Below, in pieces: positions 55,606 to 64,000 of a stretch of 64,000 bases of DNA. The translations under genes and the position numbers were made by a program. The notes under the pieces were generated by a model. It was not told where the DNA came from and searched no databases. It saw only the letters and a program-made list of their open reading frames with translations. The stretch's first letter is position 1. Every line of letters starts with the position of its first letter. The stretch is taken from NCBI GenBank assembly GCA_949317995.1, contig OX439040.1:59988089-60052088 (forward strand), in the 5' to 3' direction. Source of the DNA: Acholoe squamosa. Taxonomy: Eukaryota > Annelida > Polychaeta > Phyllodocida > Polynoidae.

Positions 55606-55969
55606 TGTAGGGGCCGGCATCATTGTATATATATTAGTGCCGTTCATCCGAGAGACGTGTTCGTGTGGTGCTTGTTCCTTCTATGCTAGCTAGGTGTCGC
55701 TTTGCGATACCTCGTTGGTACAAGAGGGGGCAGCACCATGCCTCGCGTCCAGCTCCTACTAAGGAGCCGGACGAGCGGCAGAAGGGGACTGGACATGGTC
55801 CAGTCCAGACGCTAATACTTTGTCATCAGAGAGTTTAAATAAAGTCCTACCCGAGAGGTAGGGGTTTCTGGGGCTTTGCCCAACCCGAACTACTCGTGTT
55901 GTGTTGGTACATCTAGTGGTAAGCGAGCCAAAGAGCCACCCAACATATAAGTCAATACGAACCATTACA
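55606..55969 (+). repeat. Left LTR
   Basis: 364 bp, TGTAGGGGCCGG...CCATTACA. It contains a TATA-like run (TGTATATATATTAG near 55624) and an AATAAAG polyadenylation signal near 55838. No difference from the right LTR could be found by reading. Confidence 0.95.
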
Positions 55970-55970
55970 C

Positions 55971-55983
55971 TGGTGCCGTGACC
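55971..55983 (+). other. tRNA primer binding site
   Basis: TGGTGCCGTGACC, one base after the LTR. It starts with TGG, complementary to a tRNA 3' CCA end. The tRNA species was not determined. Confidence 0.75.
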
Positions 55984-56132
55984 AGTCGGTTCGGGGGTGG
56001 TGCGCGGCCACATTGGCCGAAAGCCTCGGGAAACCCGAAGCGGATCCCCCCAGCCCTGGGCTAGAGGGATTCGAAGAGGATGATTACACATCCCAGCATC
56101 TGTTGTTAGACTGGAAACCCGGTCAACAACAA

Positions 56133-59069
56133 ATGTTTAATCAGGAGGGTGTACGAAATATTTTTTCTACACCCGACCTTAGGGACAATGCCACCAGAGA
56201 TGGCATCGTAAAATTGTATCCGGCTACACCCCAGACAGGAGTACCGGATACCGGATTGTTCAGGGGTGTGTTAAGACCCCCAACTTTAGACTTGAGCGAT
56301 TGGTCCCAAGTTATAACTAGCAGACGCCAGCTAGGTCCTATGGTACCAACAGGCTCGGCTAGCGGCTTGGGTACACCAATTGCACAAAGCCCTATGCAGC
56401 GTACTGCAACCCCCCAGGGTTCAGCACCAGGTGGAACCGAAGTAGCCCCACTAATGACATCGTCGGATCATGACAGCGACGATGGTAAAACCAAAAGGGA
56501 CGCAATAGTCCCAGACGCGAAATCAAAAGATAAGCCTAGTGGTACCGGACCGAAAAGCTCGGAAAGGCATCACCTAGGCCGATCTCTAGACGAAGGCTTG
56601 TCTGACTCCATGTTTTACCCTGGAGGCAGTCGCAAGTCTATCTACGGACGTCGGATAGGTCCCGGGTATAAAAATACTCAGGCCTATTTGAAAGCCAAGG
56701 AACAGGTAGAGTTACAGGCAAAGAAGCAACATGAACAATTCATGTTAGCCCAATCCAAAATAGAGGAGGAAGCTAAGTCCCGGATCGGAAAATTACGATC
56801 CGTGGAGCAGGAGGCGATTCTAAAAGAATCCGACCTCAAATATCGTCTATCCTCCGTATCCCATCGGTTGGAGCGGAAGGAAAGAGACGCACAGGAAAAA
56901 GAAAAGAGGCTGGCTGAGTTGGAAATCGAGGAAGCCAATAAACTTAGAGCAATCGACAAGGCTAGAGCCGAGGAGGTTGCTAAGGCTCGGGATGTAAATA
57001 AATTACAAACTGAGTTGCACGCAATGGAGGAGAAGCTTAAGAAACTTCAACTCCGGAAGGCTGAGACAGAAGCCAAGATGGTCTCGGAACAAGCCGAGAT
57101 CAGGAAGGAGACTACTGAATATAACAGGTCTCAGAAAGAGAAGGGTGAAAAGTACCGCCTACTTAAGGATACTTTTAAGCGAGAGGCAATGATCGCCCAA
57201 GAAGAAAGAAACCGAGCTGTGGCTGAAAATGAAAAGATTCGATCCGAAATCTTGGCAGAAAACGCACAGCTTAGGGAGGAACAGCGAAACCTGACTACAG
57301 ACGTAGCTACCCTCACAATAAATAAGTCCGCTATGGAGAGTTATTTACAGGAGCAAGAGCAAACACATGCCCCTCCGGCGAGTAGGGTCACAAACCCGAA
57401 CTCGACGTTCGTGAAACAGGGCGACCCGGTCTCCTGTTCTACACCGAAGAATCCGCAGTATAATCCTTTTGTAAATGATAATGCTTCGCGGAACGTAGAT
57501 CAAGGGGGTGTTTACATCAGAACCCAGGATAAGCACGGCCGAACTAGTAGAGTCCGGATAAGTGAGGTGCCCATAGTCCACAACCTGGACCCGGACTATA
57601 CCCCTAGAGAGGCTTCCGACAGTAGTGCGGAGACCAGTGGGTTCCACATTCATGTGGATCCTAGTAACGACCCGGGGCTGGGTGCTGGTAATGACAACAC
57701 CCAACCGAATCCATCAAACGATGGCGGCCAGTCAACGGGAAACCAGCCATCCGACGGCGGATACCAAGGCGCGCAAGGGGGGGGCGCTGCTTCGGGTGCC
57801 ACAAGCTATAGTGGTACCTCGGGTACCGGCCCCAACCAGGGTAGTGTGAATTATACGAACCACAGTGGTACACAGTGGACGTATACGCAACCTCCACCAC
57901 CGCCTCCACCTGGCAATTCGAGCTTCGGTGGTATAGGGGGCAATCGGACCTTGAATGAAACCAAGGCGATTGAATGGAGCAAACAGCAATGCACTAGATT
58001 GATGTATGCTCCCAATTCTGCCCGAAGGGTAGCCGTTATTCCTAAAGAATATGACGGTACTCGACCATGGAAAGAGTGGTTTGAAGATTTCATCGATGTG
58101 ATGAACTGTAATGGATGGACCCCATACGAGGCCAAGCCACATCTGGTGAGATGTCTGAAAGGCGGGCCGGGTCGCATGGCTGTAGAGCAATGGCGAACCT
58201 GGTACGGCCTCGTTGGGAGTTTTGAGCAGTTAGTAGAAACTGCTAGTGGACTGTTATGCAATATGGTCAAGGAAGACCCGATGGTCCGTTTTAAGAAACG
58301 CACACAGAAGCCGAATGAAGCTTTCAGAGCATACGGTATGGAACTCCATGCCCTGCTAAGTAAGGCCAGACCCGGTACTGAAAACCAGGACTGGTATATG
58401 GACGATTTGATCACTCAATTCGTCAAGGGTCTAAGAGACCGAGATGAACAATTAGCAGCGAGGGATGCCTGGAAGGAGGGCATAACACTACACGGCATAT
58501 TTAATGGTATAGATATGGCCGTGAAGAAGCGAGCTATGTTAGCTGGGGACATACCTAATGCCAGCGGCTTGGTACCCCTGGCATCGGTGACCCAGCAGTC
58601 GGAGGTCGATACTCCATCAGACGACTTCGAATTGATTGATATCGAACAGGAAGACGGCACCTTCTGTTCGATGCAATTAAGGAAGAATACTTCAGGTAGG
58701 AAGTATATTCCCAGGAAATCTTTCAATAAACAAAGGGACTCTAGACCTTCATCCGAGGTCAAGAGTGACCCGAAGGCTGTCGATAAGGCGGTCAAGTCCA
58801 TTGTAAGCACTGACAAAGTGAAGACTCAGTCCCCGGACATGACCAAACTTCTGGAAGACATGTGTAAGAAAATTACAGATGCCATCCAAGCCAATCGGCA
58901 AAGACCCCGGGTGGATCGCCGAACGGTTAAGTGTTTCAGGTGCCAGCGCATGGGACACTACTCATCTGAATGTACCGCTACTAAGCCGGTAATGGCTGCC
59001 TTCTATGAAGCCGAAGACGAAGGCGTAGAAAGGGAGAATGCTAGGGATTCCACAGATGTGGAAAACTAG
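56133..59069 (+). CDS. gag: Gag polyprotein of the LTR element
   Basis: 978 aa from the first in-frame ATG at 56133; the frame is open about 40 codons further back to non-ATG codons. The N-terminal part is disordered. A long Glu/Lys/Arg-rich coiled coil spans about 56690-57360, followed by a Gly/Ser/Pro-rich linker with PPPPPPPGNSS. The capsid-type retrotransposon gag domain (about 57950-58560) contains IPKEYDGTRPWKEWF and ends near EGITLHGIF. Close to the C-terminus is a CCHC zinc knuckle, CFRCQRMGHYSSEC (C-X2-C-X4-H-X4-C), for RNA packaging. It forms the particle in which the RNA is copied. The coiled coil before the capsid domain is unusually long. Intact. Confidence 0.88.
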   Translation: MFNQEGVRNIFSTPDLRDNATRDGIVKLYPATPQTGVPDTGLFRGVLRPPTLDLSDWSQVITSRRQLGPMVPTGSASGLGTPIAQSPMQRTATPQGSAPGGTEVAPLMTSSDHDSDDGKTKRDAIVPDAKSKDKPSGTGPKSSERHHLGRSLDEGLSDSMFYPGGSRKSIYGRRIGPGYKNTQAYLKAKEQVELQAKKQHEQFMLAQSKIEEEAKSRIGKLRSVEQEAILKESDLKYRLSSVSHRLERKERDAQEKEKRLAELEIEEANKLRAIDKARAEEVAKARDVNKLQTELHAMEEKLKKLQLRKAETEAKMVSEQAEIRKETTEYNRSQKEKGEKYRLLKDTFKREAMIAQEERNRAVAENEKIRSEILAENAQLREEQRNLTTDVATLTINKSAMESYLQEQEQTHAPPASRVTNPNSTFVKQGDPVSCSTPKNPQYNPFVNDNASRNVDQGGVYIRTQDKHGRTSRVRISEVPIVHNLDPDYTPREASDSSAETSGFHIHVDPSNDPGLGAGNDNTQPNPSNDGGQSTGNQPSDGGYQGAQGGGAASGATSYSGTSGTGPNQGSVNYTNHSGTQWTYTQPPPPPPPGNSSFGGIGGNRTLNETKAIEWSKQQCTRLMYAPNSARRVAVIPKEYDGTRPWKEWFEDFIDVMNCNGWTPYEAKPHLVRCLKGGPGRMAVEQWRTWYGLVGSFEQLVETASGLLCNMVKEDPMVRFKKRTQKPNEAFRAYGMELHALLSKARPGTENQDWYMDDLITQFVKGLRDRDEQLAARDAWKEGITLHGIFNGIDMAVKKRAMLAGDIPNASGLVPLASVTQQSEVDTPSDDFELIDIEQEDGTFCSMQLRKNTSGRKYIPRKSFNKQRDSRPSSEVKSDPKAVDKAVKSIVSTDKVKTQSPDMTKLLEDMCKKITDAIQANRQRPRVDRRTVKCFRCQRMGHYSSECTATKPVMAAFYEAEDEGVERENARDSTDVEN

Positions 59070-60676
59070 TGGGGGTTGTGTCAACGGCATCTGACATGGC
59101 CCCGAGTGGGAACGAATGCCAAAATGCTACCGGGGGTATCCCGGTGGAAGATTTCGAGTCAATTACACCTGGAGGCCGGGTGGCTGAGGGTGCGCACCCC
59201 TGCACCTCGGCCGGGGCCAGGGACCCTAGTGTTGATATGTGCAGGAGCAATCAGGTGGAGGCGAGTGGCCGCACTAGGGGAGAGGAAGGTTGGATCAAAG
59301 AGTTGATTCGAGTGTGTGGGACACGCCTTCCCCCAAGTCATCCGTGTCTGGAATTCCTGAGAGGACTCGGATTGAATCTTGGTGATTCGGGAGACTTTCA
59401 CCAGTTTACCAGTAACCCCTCGCCTTTAGGGGGGAGACGGTGGTATGTACCCATATCTGTGGAAGGCCGGGTGGGGGAATTCTTGGTGGATACTGGAGCT
59501 AGTCATTCATGTGTGTCCAAAAGATTCTTCGATTCGGTGGCCGGCAGCCATGAGAACCTCAAAACGGGGGTAAATGCTTGCACGGCCGACGGAAGCAGTA
59601 TGCGTACATTTGGTAGGACGTTTATGCCTATCCATATAGGAGGCAAAGAGTTTGTTCTTTCGCCAACTATAGCAGAGGTTAGTGATGACGGAATCCTCGG
59701 ATTGGATTTTGCAAGCTTATACGGGGCCGTCTTGGACCCGAGGGACGGTAGTATGGGTATACGGAGCCCGTATGGCTTGCATGTCCAATGCGTATTGAGA
59801 CAGGTGTCTTCGGTCGCAGCAGTGGTACATACGGTGAAGATCCCACCGGGTACCACTTGCGATGTCCTTTGTGGCGGATCCATGGCTCAGAGGAATGAAA
59901 CTGGAGTCTACGAACCCGACACGGTGTATTTGTCAAGCATCGGGTTAGACTCAGTGGATACATTAGTGGCTAATGCAGCTTGGTCCGTATTACCCATAAC
60001 TAACCGAAGTGGTTCAGTGGTTTATTTGAGGCGAGGCGACAGTGTTGGAAGGATGAGTTCGGTAGAACATGTCGCCGAGGCTAAATTTAACAAACCACTA
60101 AACCCAGTTAGTCAGCATCCTATGGATGAAGAATTCCAAAAGCTGATTGATCAATCAGATTTAAAGAATACGGACGATAAGGATTGCCTAGCGAGACTTC
60201 TACAAAAGTACGAAGGTGCTTTTGGTAGGGAAGGAGGCCCGGTGGGTAGATCCGATAAGGTGTTGCACACCATAGATGTGGGCAGCGAGAAACCTTTTAA
60301 AATCCCGTATCGTAGACTTCCCCTTAAGAAGAAGTTAATCTGTGAAGAGCAAATACAAAAACAGTTGGACCTAGGGGTAATCGTGCCTAGCTCGAGTCCC
60401 TGGTCCAGCCCTGTTTGTATGACTACTAAGAAAGACGGTACAATCCGCTTTTGTGTCGACTACCGGAAATTGAACGGTATAACAAAGAAGAACTCGTATC
60501 CTTTACCAAGGATAGACGAGACTTTAGATAGCTTGGGCGGAAACCAATGGTTCTGTACCTTGGATTTACAGTCCGGATATTGGCAAATACCAATGCACCC
60601 CAAAGACAAGGAGAAGACAGCATTCTCCAGTCATATGGGGCTGTTCGAGTATAATGTCCTCGAACAGCCGTACTAA
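59069..60676 (+). CDS. pol: Protease and truncated reverse transcriptase
   Basis: 535 codons in the -1 frame relative to gag, directly after the gag stop, so it would be reached by -1 frameshifting; the first ATG is at 59096. A retropepsin domain has the active site FLVDTGASHSC near 59484. The reverse transcriptase begins with EEQIQKQLDLGVIVPSSSPW, VDYRKLN, YPLPRIDE, FCTLDLQSGYWQIPM and KTAFSSHMGLFEYNVL. It then ends abruptly after a few foreign residues at a stop at 60674. The second half of the polymerase (including the Y-x-D-D active site), RNase H and integrase are absent, so this gene cannot act as a polymerase. Confidence 0.88.
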   Translation: MGVVSTASDMAPSGNECQNATGGIPVEDFESITPGGRVAEGAHPCTSAGARDPSVDMCRSNQVEASGRTRGEEGWIKELIRVCGTRLPPSHPCLEFLRGLGLNLGDSGDFHQFTSNPSPLGGRRWYVPISVEGRVGEFLVDTGASHSCVSKRFFDSVAGSHENLKTGVNACTADGSSMRTFGRTFMPIHIGGKEFVLSPTIAEVSDDGILGLDFASLYGAVLDPRDGSMGIRSPYGLHVQCVLRQVSSVAAVVHTVKIPPGTTCDVLCGGSMAQRNETGVYEPDTVYLSSIGLDSVDTLVANAAWSVLPITNRSGSVVYLRRGDSVGRMSSVEHVAEAKFNKPLNPVSQHPMDEEFQKLIDQSDLKNTDDKDCLARLLQKYEGAFGREGGPVGRSDKVLHTIDVGSEKPFKIPYRRLPLKKKLICEEQIQKQLDLGVIVPSSSPWSSPVCMTTKKDGTIRFCVDYRKLNGITKKNSYPLPRIDETLDSLGGNQWFCTLDLQSGYWQIPMHPKDKEKTAFSSHMGLFEYNVLEQPY

Positions 60677-61721
60677 CTGCACCCCAAACGTGGGATCCTC
60701 CGGCAAACGCCCCACGTACAGTGAGTACGCGGCGAAGTTCCCTTCAATGGGACCGGCTGGACCCGAGTCGCAGGTCCTTACCCCCTTGGGCCGGGCCAAA
60801 GCTCGTGGTAGGGGCCGCGGTGGGCTGGAGTCCACCCGAGGCTCTCCGGGTGGTGGCCGAGGCCGAGGAGGCATCACGGTAGAGGGCCCGTCTGCTCCTC
60901 CAACAGGCACCCCGCCTGTCTCAGTGGAGGCCCCAGCGCCACCACCAGTGATAGTTCCACCGACAGGTCCTCGGGTACCCCTAATGGAACTAATCTCCGG
61001 TACCCTGTCAGGTCTTCAGGATCCGAACACGTTCGTCGACCACCGCGATGTCCGAACGGTTCAGATCCAGAATGACCTGATGGAAGAATGGCAGGCATTG
61101 CACCGCCAGAAGTCTGTTGACTACTGGCGTGTGATGACTGAAGCCACCGTCAATCTGGTCTACGAGATCCAGAGGCGGGAGGAAGAGAAAATCAGGGAGC
61201 TGGAAAGGAAGAAGGTCGAGGAGGCCCTCGAGTCCTGCCGGCGAAAACAGAAGGAAGCCGAAAAGCTTAAAGAGTTTCACGAAGCTGAAAACTCCAGATA
61301 TATCCATCGATTTAAGGAGGCTGACCTCAAGTTTTTCCTGGCATTCGGGAAACATCTGGAGGAGTGGGACGGCTTACCGTCGTCTCTCATCTTCGTACCA
61401 GAGATACCCCCGGATGCCCCGCCAGCCCCGGCTACTCCACCGGTCCTGGCCACTCCACCGGTCCCGGCTGCTCCGCCGATTCCGGCAGCTCTCTTGCTCC
61501 CGCCCCCCACTTGGAACCGGGCTGTCCCAACTGCCACGGTTGCTGCACCAGCATCCGAGGCAATGGACAGTCCGTCCGCAGTGATGAGGGCCTTGAGCTT
61601 GGGGAGCGAGACTCCCAGCGAGGCTTCAGCGGCGCTCTCTACGAGCAGCTGTAGCAGCTCGGCTCCATCTGCCTCAGTGGAGCCGGCTGAGAAGATGGAC
61701 ACAGATCCTGAAGATCTTTGA
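60654..61721 (+). CDS. Unknown 355-aa coiled-coil, proline-rich frame replacing the end of pol
   Basis: It starts at an ATG 23 bases inside the truncated pol. The N-terminal part is Gly/Arg-rich (GRAKARGRGRGG), followed by Pro/Val repeats. A helical block (about 60975-61370) holds WQALHRQKSVDYWRVM and a strongly charged coiled coil of E/K/R repeats, and an Ala/Pro-rich tail has TPPVPA-like repeats. No domain of env, integrase or RNase H is visible. Composition (high GC, Pro/Ala/Arg-rich) differs from gag and pol. It could be a gag-like frame from another retroelement or a captured host sequence. It is intact and open, which is notable for a piece inserted into a young element. Confidence 0.55.
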   Translation: MSSNSRTNCTPNVGSSGKRPTYSEYAAKFPSMGPAGPESQVLTPLGRAKARGRGRGGLESTRGSPGGGRGRGGITVEGPSAPPTGTPPVSVEAPAPPPVIVPPTGPRVPLMELISGTLSGLQDPNTFVDHRDVRTVQIQNDLMEEWQALHRQKSVDYWRVMTEATVNLVYEIQRREEEKIRELERKKVEEALESCRRKQKEAEKLKEFHEAENSRYIHRFKEADLKFFLAFGKHLEEWDGLPSSLIFVPEIPPDAPPAPATPPVLATPPVPAAPPIPAALLLPPPTWNRAVPTATVAAPASEAMDSPSAVMRALSLGSETPSEASAALSTSSCSSSAPSASVEPAEKMDTDPEDL

Positions 61722-62462
61722 GTGTCCATCTGTTGGTGTCTCCTTGTACCCGAGGGTAAATGCATTTAGTATGCCAGAGGCACTGTTCCTTACGCTGGAC
61801 TCCTGATACCTGGATCGTAACCTGCAGCGAGGATGGACGCTAACCCGAACACCCAAAGGACTACAACATCTAACCGGGTCTCCATCTTCCCATCTTCATC
61901 AGGGCACATCATAACAGCAACGTGGTTTGCCACCACACATATGTCGCCGGGTGGAGCTGCAGAAACCAGTCGTTCCAGGTTCGCCGGAAGTCCGGTATAT
62001 TGTAAGGGTGATCCTGCTACCCTGGTAGGACACCTATATTTCATATTTTGTATAAATCTATTTTTATATCGTATATTATATTCTTGTAAGTAAAAGTCAA
62101 AATTTTTTTCGGGTTATTTACCCCACCTCGGGTCGGTAAAAACATTGTAAAAATTTATCAATATCACCTTACTACACATCGAATATTCTTCGTCGCGTCT
62201 CATGTTTAATAATAACACACGTATAACATTATCACCATAGGTCGATGGTCCATAAGGGGCCACTTCCTATTTTTGTTATTATTTATAAACACTTCGGGTT
62301 ATATACGATGATGCCTTATTATGTACATATAACTTATAATGCCCCTTAAATGTTCTATATTTAATACGAACTGTGTATATATAGACTTACCTATTTATTT
62401 ATAACACCACTGTATAAAGTCAACAATAGTTACTTGTTAATTACACACAACCCTAGGTAAAG
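61722..62462. other. 3' non-coding region of the LTR element
   Basis: AT-rich in its second half, with no frame of interest (an 84-86-codon frame on each strand near 61800-62090 has no family features). It presumably carries RNA signals for the element. Confidence 0.45.
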
Positions 62463-62476
62463 TCTAGTGGGGGTGG
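62463..62476 (+). other. Polypurine tract
   Basis: A purine-rich run AGTGGGGGTGGTG directly before the right LTR, the usual site for plus-strand priming. It has T interruptions, so it is not a perfect tract. Confidence 0.6.
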
Positions 62477-62840
62477 TGTAGGGGCCGGCATCATTGTATA
62501 TATATTAGTGCCGTTCATCCGAGAGACGTGTTCGTGTGGTGCTTGTTCCTTCTATGCTAGCTAGGTGTCGCTTTGCGATACCTCGTTGGTACAAGAGGGG
62601 GCAGCACCATGCCTCGCGTCCAGCTCCTACTAAGGAGCCGGACGAGCGGCAGAAGGGGACTGGACATGGTCCAGTCCAGACGCTAATACTTTGTCATCAG
62701 AGAGTTTAAATAAAGTCCTACCCGAGAGGTAGGGGTTTCTGGGGCTTTGCCCAACCCGAACTACTCGTGTTGTGTTGGTACATCTAGTGGTAAGCGAGCC
62801 AAAGAGCCACCCAACATATAAGTCAATACGAACCATTACA
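62477..62840 (+). repeat. Right LTR
   Basis: 364 bp, apparently identical to 55606-55969. Confidence 0.95.
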
Positions 62841-64000
62841 GTACTAAGGGTCCAGACCGCCCTGTGGGCCTGTTGTGTAATACCCTTGACATTATGCTAT
62901 TTTGTGCCCTTTGTTAGGGCCTCTATCTGATGTAAATGACAGGCCACGTGTTTGTGTTCCATGCAAAGAGAACCAGCATGGGATGTGTTTCATTATTGGT
63001 TTTTGTTTAGCGAAAAATGCTCAAACGACCACATTATATGGTCAATATATACATGTAATGAATGCATAATCATCAATTGGGAAGTATGCACACAAAGACA
63101 GAAAGTGTATATAATAATATTATCGGGAATCATTCGTTTTTCTAGGACTGGGGGCAACCTCCTTGCAGCCGTAGGGATTCAGTGGTTCCAAGGTCACTTT
63201 TGGTACTACATGTACATGCCTCACGACTGCTCTTTGTGAAACGCCTCCTAGTCCTACCCCACCCCCACCCCTCTACCCCATCCGTGGTTTGTTGGTTGTG
63301 GCTTTGTCTGTGGTCTGGTGCTGCCACCCATTGTCTGGTCAACATTAACACTTTAACTGCAGCATAATGGGTATGCTCTTTCTACATGATGCATTAATAT
63401 AGCCCGGTTGAGTGAATTCCCAGAGCTGCATTTATGCATTTTGCCATTCTCTGATGACCTTGTGGGTGGTTTGCATTATGCATCAATGCATAGTTTTGGT
63501 CAGTGGATTAGCGGCACTACTTCAAATGAACGTCATGTTTGAGGCACCGTGCTGTACTGCACTGGTTAAGGGGCAGATATGCAGGGGAAGGGAATAAAGG
63601 GTTAAGGTGGCGGATGCTGGGCAGAGATGATGGGAATCATAAGGGTACAGTGAGCCCAGATACTGCTTTGCGGCATTTAGTCCTGAAGTGGGATGCAACT
63701 TTGTGTTCGATATCAAAAAAGGTGTGAGGAGGGTGCCATGAATTTCTGGACTAAAATTCTGATCGATAAAATATCATGTAGCTTATTCGAGTGGTGCAAC
63801 TTCACAAAAGCACGATTTATCAAAAAAGGTTGGGGTTTGATATTAAAACAGATATCACTATAGGAACTATGCCTGGATGAGTAGAAATCCTTTAAGTAAC
63901 GGAATTGCAGTCTTACTACAGTCTCCATAATATTACTTGGAAAGGGCATAGTCTGACGGCACCTTGATTAGAGCCTGGAGTCTAGATGATTATGATTATA
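62841..64000. other. Intergenic, nothing recognised
   Basis: Flank of the LTR element to the end of the window. Only short frames without family features. Confidence 0.45.

Larger units (their letters stand above)
55606..62840 (+). mobile_element. LTR retrotransposon (Gypsy/Metaviridae-like), 7,235 bp, non-autonomous
   Basis: Two 364-bp direct repeats (55606-55969 and 62477-62840), starting TG and ending CA, appear identical base for base. GTAC lies directly outside both ends (55602-55605 and 62841-62844), a probable 4-bp target duplication. A primer binding site follows the left LTR and a purine tract precedes the right one. Inside are gag, a protease plus partial reverse transcriptase, and an unrelated frame in place of the rest of pol. 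Identical LTRs mean a very recent insertion, and with no RNase H or integrase the copy must have been mobilised by proteins from another element. Confidence 0.93.

Noticed and set aside
60674-61721. 355-aa frame as an envelope protein
   Set aside because: No signal peptide, no transmembrane helix and no fusion-protein features. It is coiled-coil and Pro/Ala-rich instead.

Overview
The window is genomic DNA from an animal, most likely a marine invertebrate. The reasons are one intronless GT92-type glycosyltransferase gene, spliced transposon genes with ordinary GT-AG introns, tRNA-derived short elements, satellites, and a dense mix of invertebrate-type transposons (Polinton/Maverick, PIF/Harbinger, Gypsy-like LTR element, fold-back elements). 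I cannot name the species from sequence alone. Apart from the glycosyltransferase gene at about 2-3.4 kb, almost everything I can support is mobile or repetitive DNA.

Layout: 0-8 kb holds the glycosyltransferase gene and a roughly 1.2 kb segment present twice (about 3.93-5.1 kb and 5.63-7.98 kb). The second copy is split by a 1.1 kb insertion rich in GC repeats and tRNA-like pieces. A PIF/Harbinger element occupies 8768-14222, with a transposase on the minus strand and a decayed MADF-type partner gene on the plus strand. An 83-bp satellite begins near 17.48 kb and is interrupted by a complete 23,288-bp Polinton (17758-41045) with 150-bp inverted ends and a perfect 6-bp target duplication ACCATC. 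The satellite resumes at 41046, followed by a second, 106-bp satellite (41.8-42.5 kb). Further right are a 76-bp perfect palindromic pair (44.57-44.79 kb), a hairpin-capped fold-back element (48.86-49.48 kb), a 2.2 kb giant inverted repeat (52.55-54.78 kb) and a young LTR retrotransposon with two identical 364-bp LTRs (55606-62840). The retrotransposon's reverse transcriptase is cut short and followed by an unrelated coding sequence.

The Polinton is the highlight. It carries the expected virus-like set: packaging ATPase, chromodomain integrase, double jelly-roll major capsid candidate, penton/minor-capsid-like protein, small conserved basic protein and a 1422-aa protein-primed DNA polymerase B. 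The left arm is packed like a virus, with stop/start overlaps. It also carries cargo that is not part of the usual core: two type I membrane glycoproteins with LRR N-terminal caps, an F-box-like protein next to the polymerase, a three-exon gene ending in a PC4/p15-like ssDNA-binding domain, a 160-aa protein with two faint PC4-like halves, two Ser/Thr/Pro-rich proteins starting with an amphipathic basic helix (one spliced), and a tandem pair of paralogous proteins with no recognisable family. I find no adenain-type maturation protease. All its reading frames look intact, so it may be recent. The extra genes look like a host-interaction module (surface attachment, ubiquitin pathway, transcription or ssDNA handling); that reading is inference.
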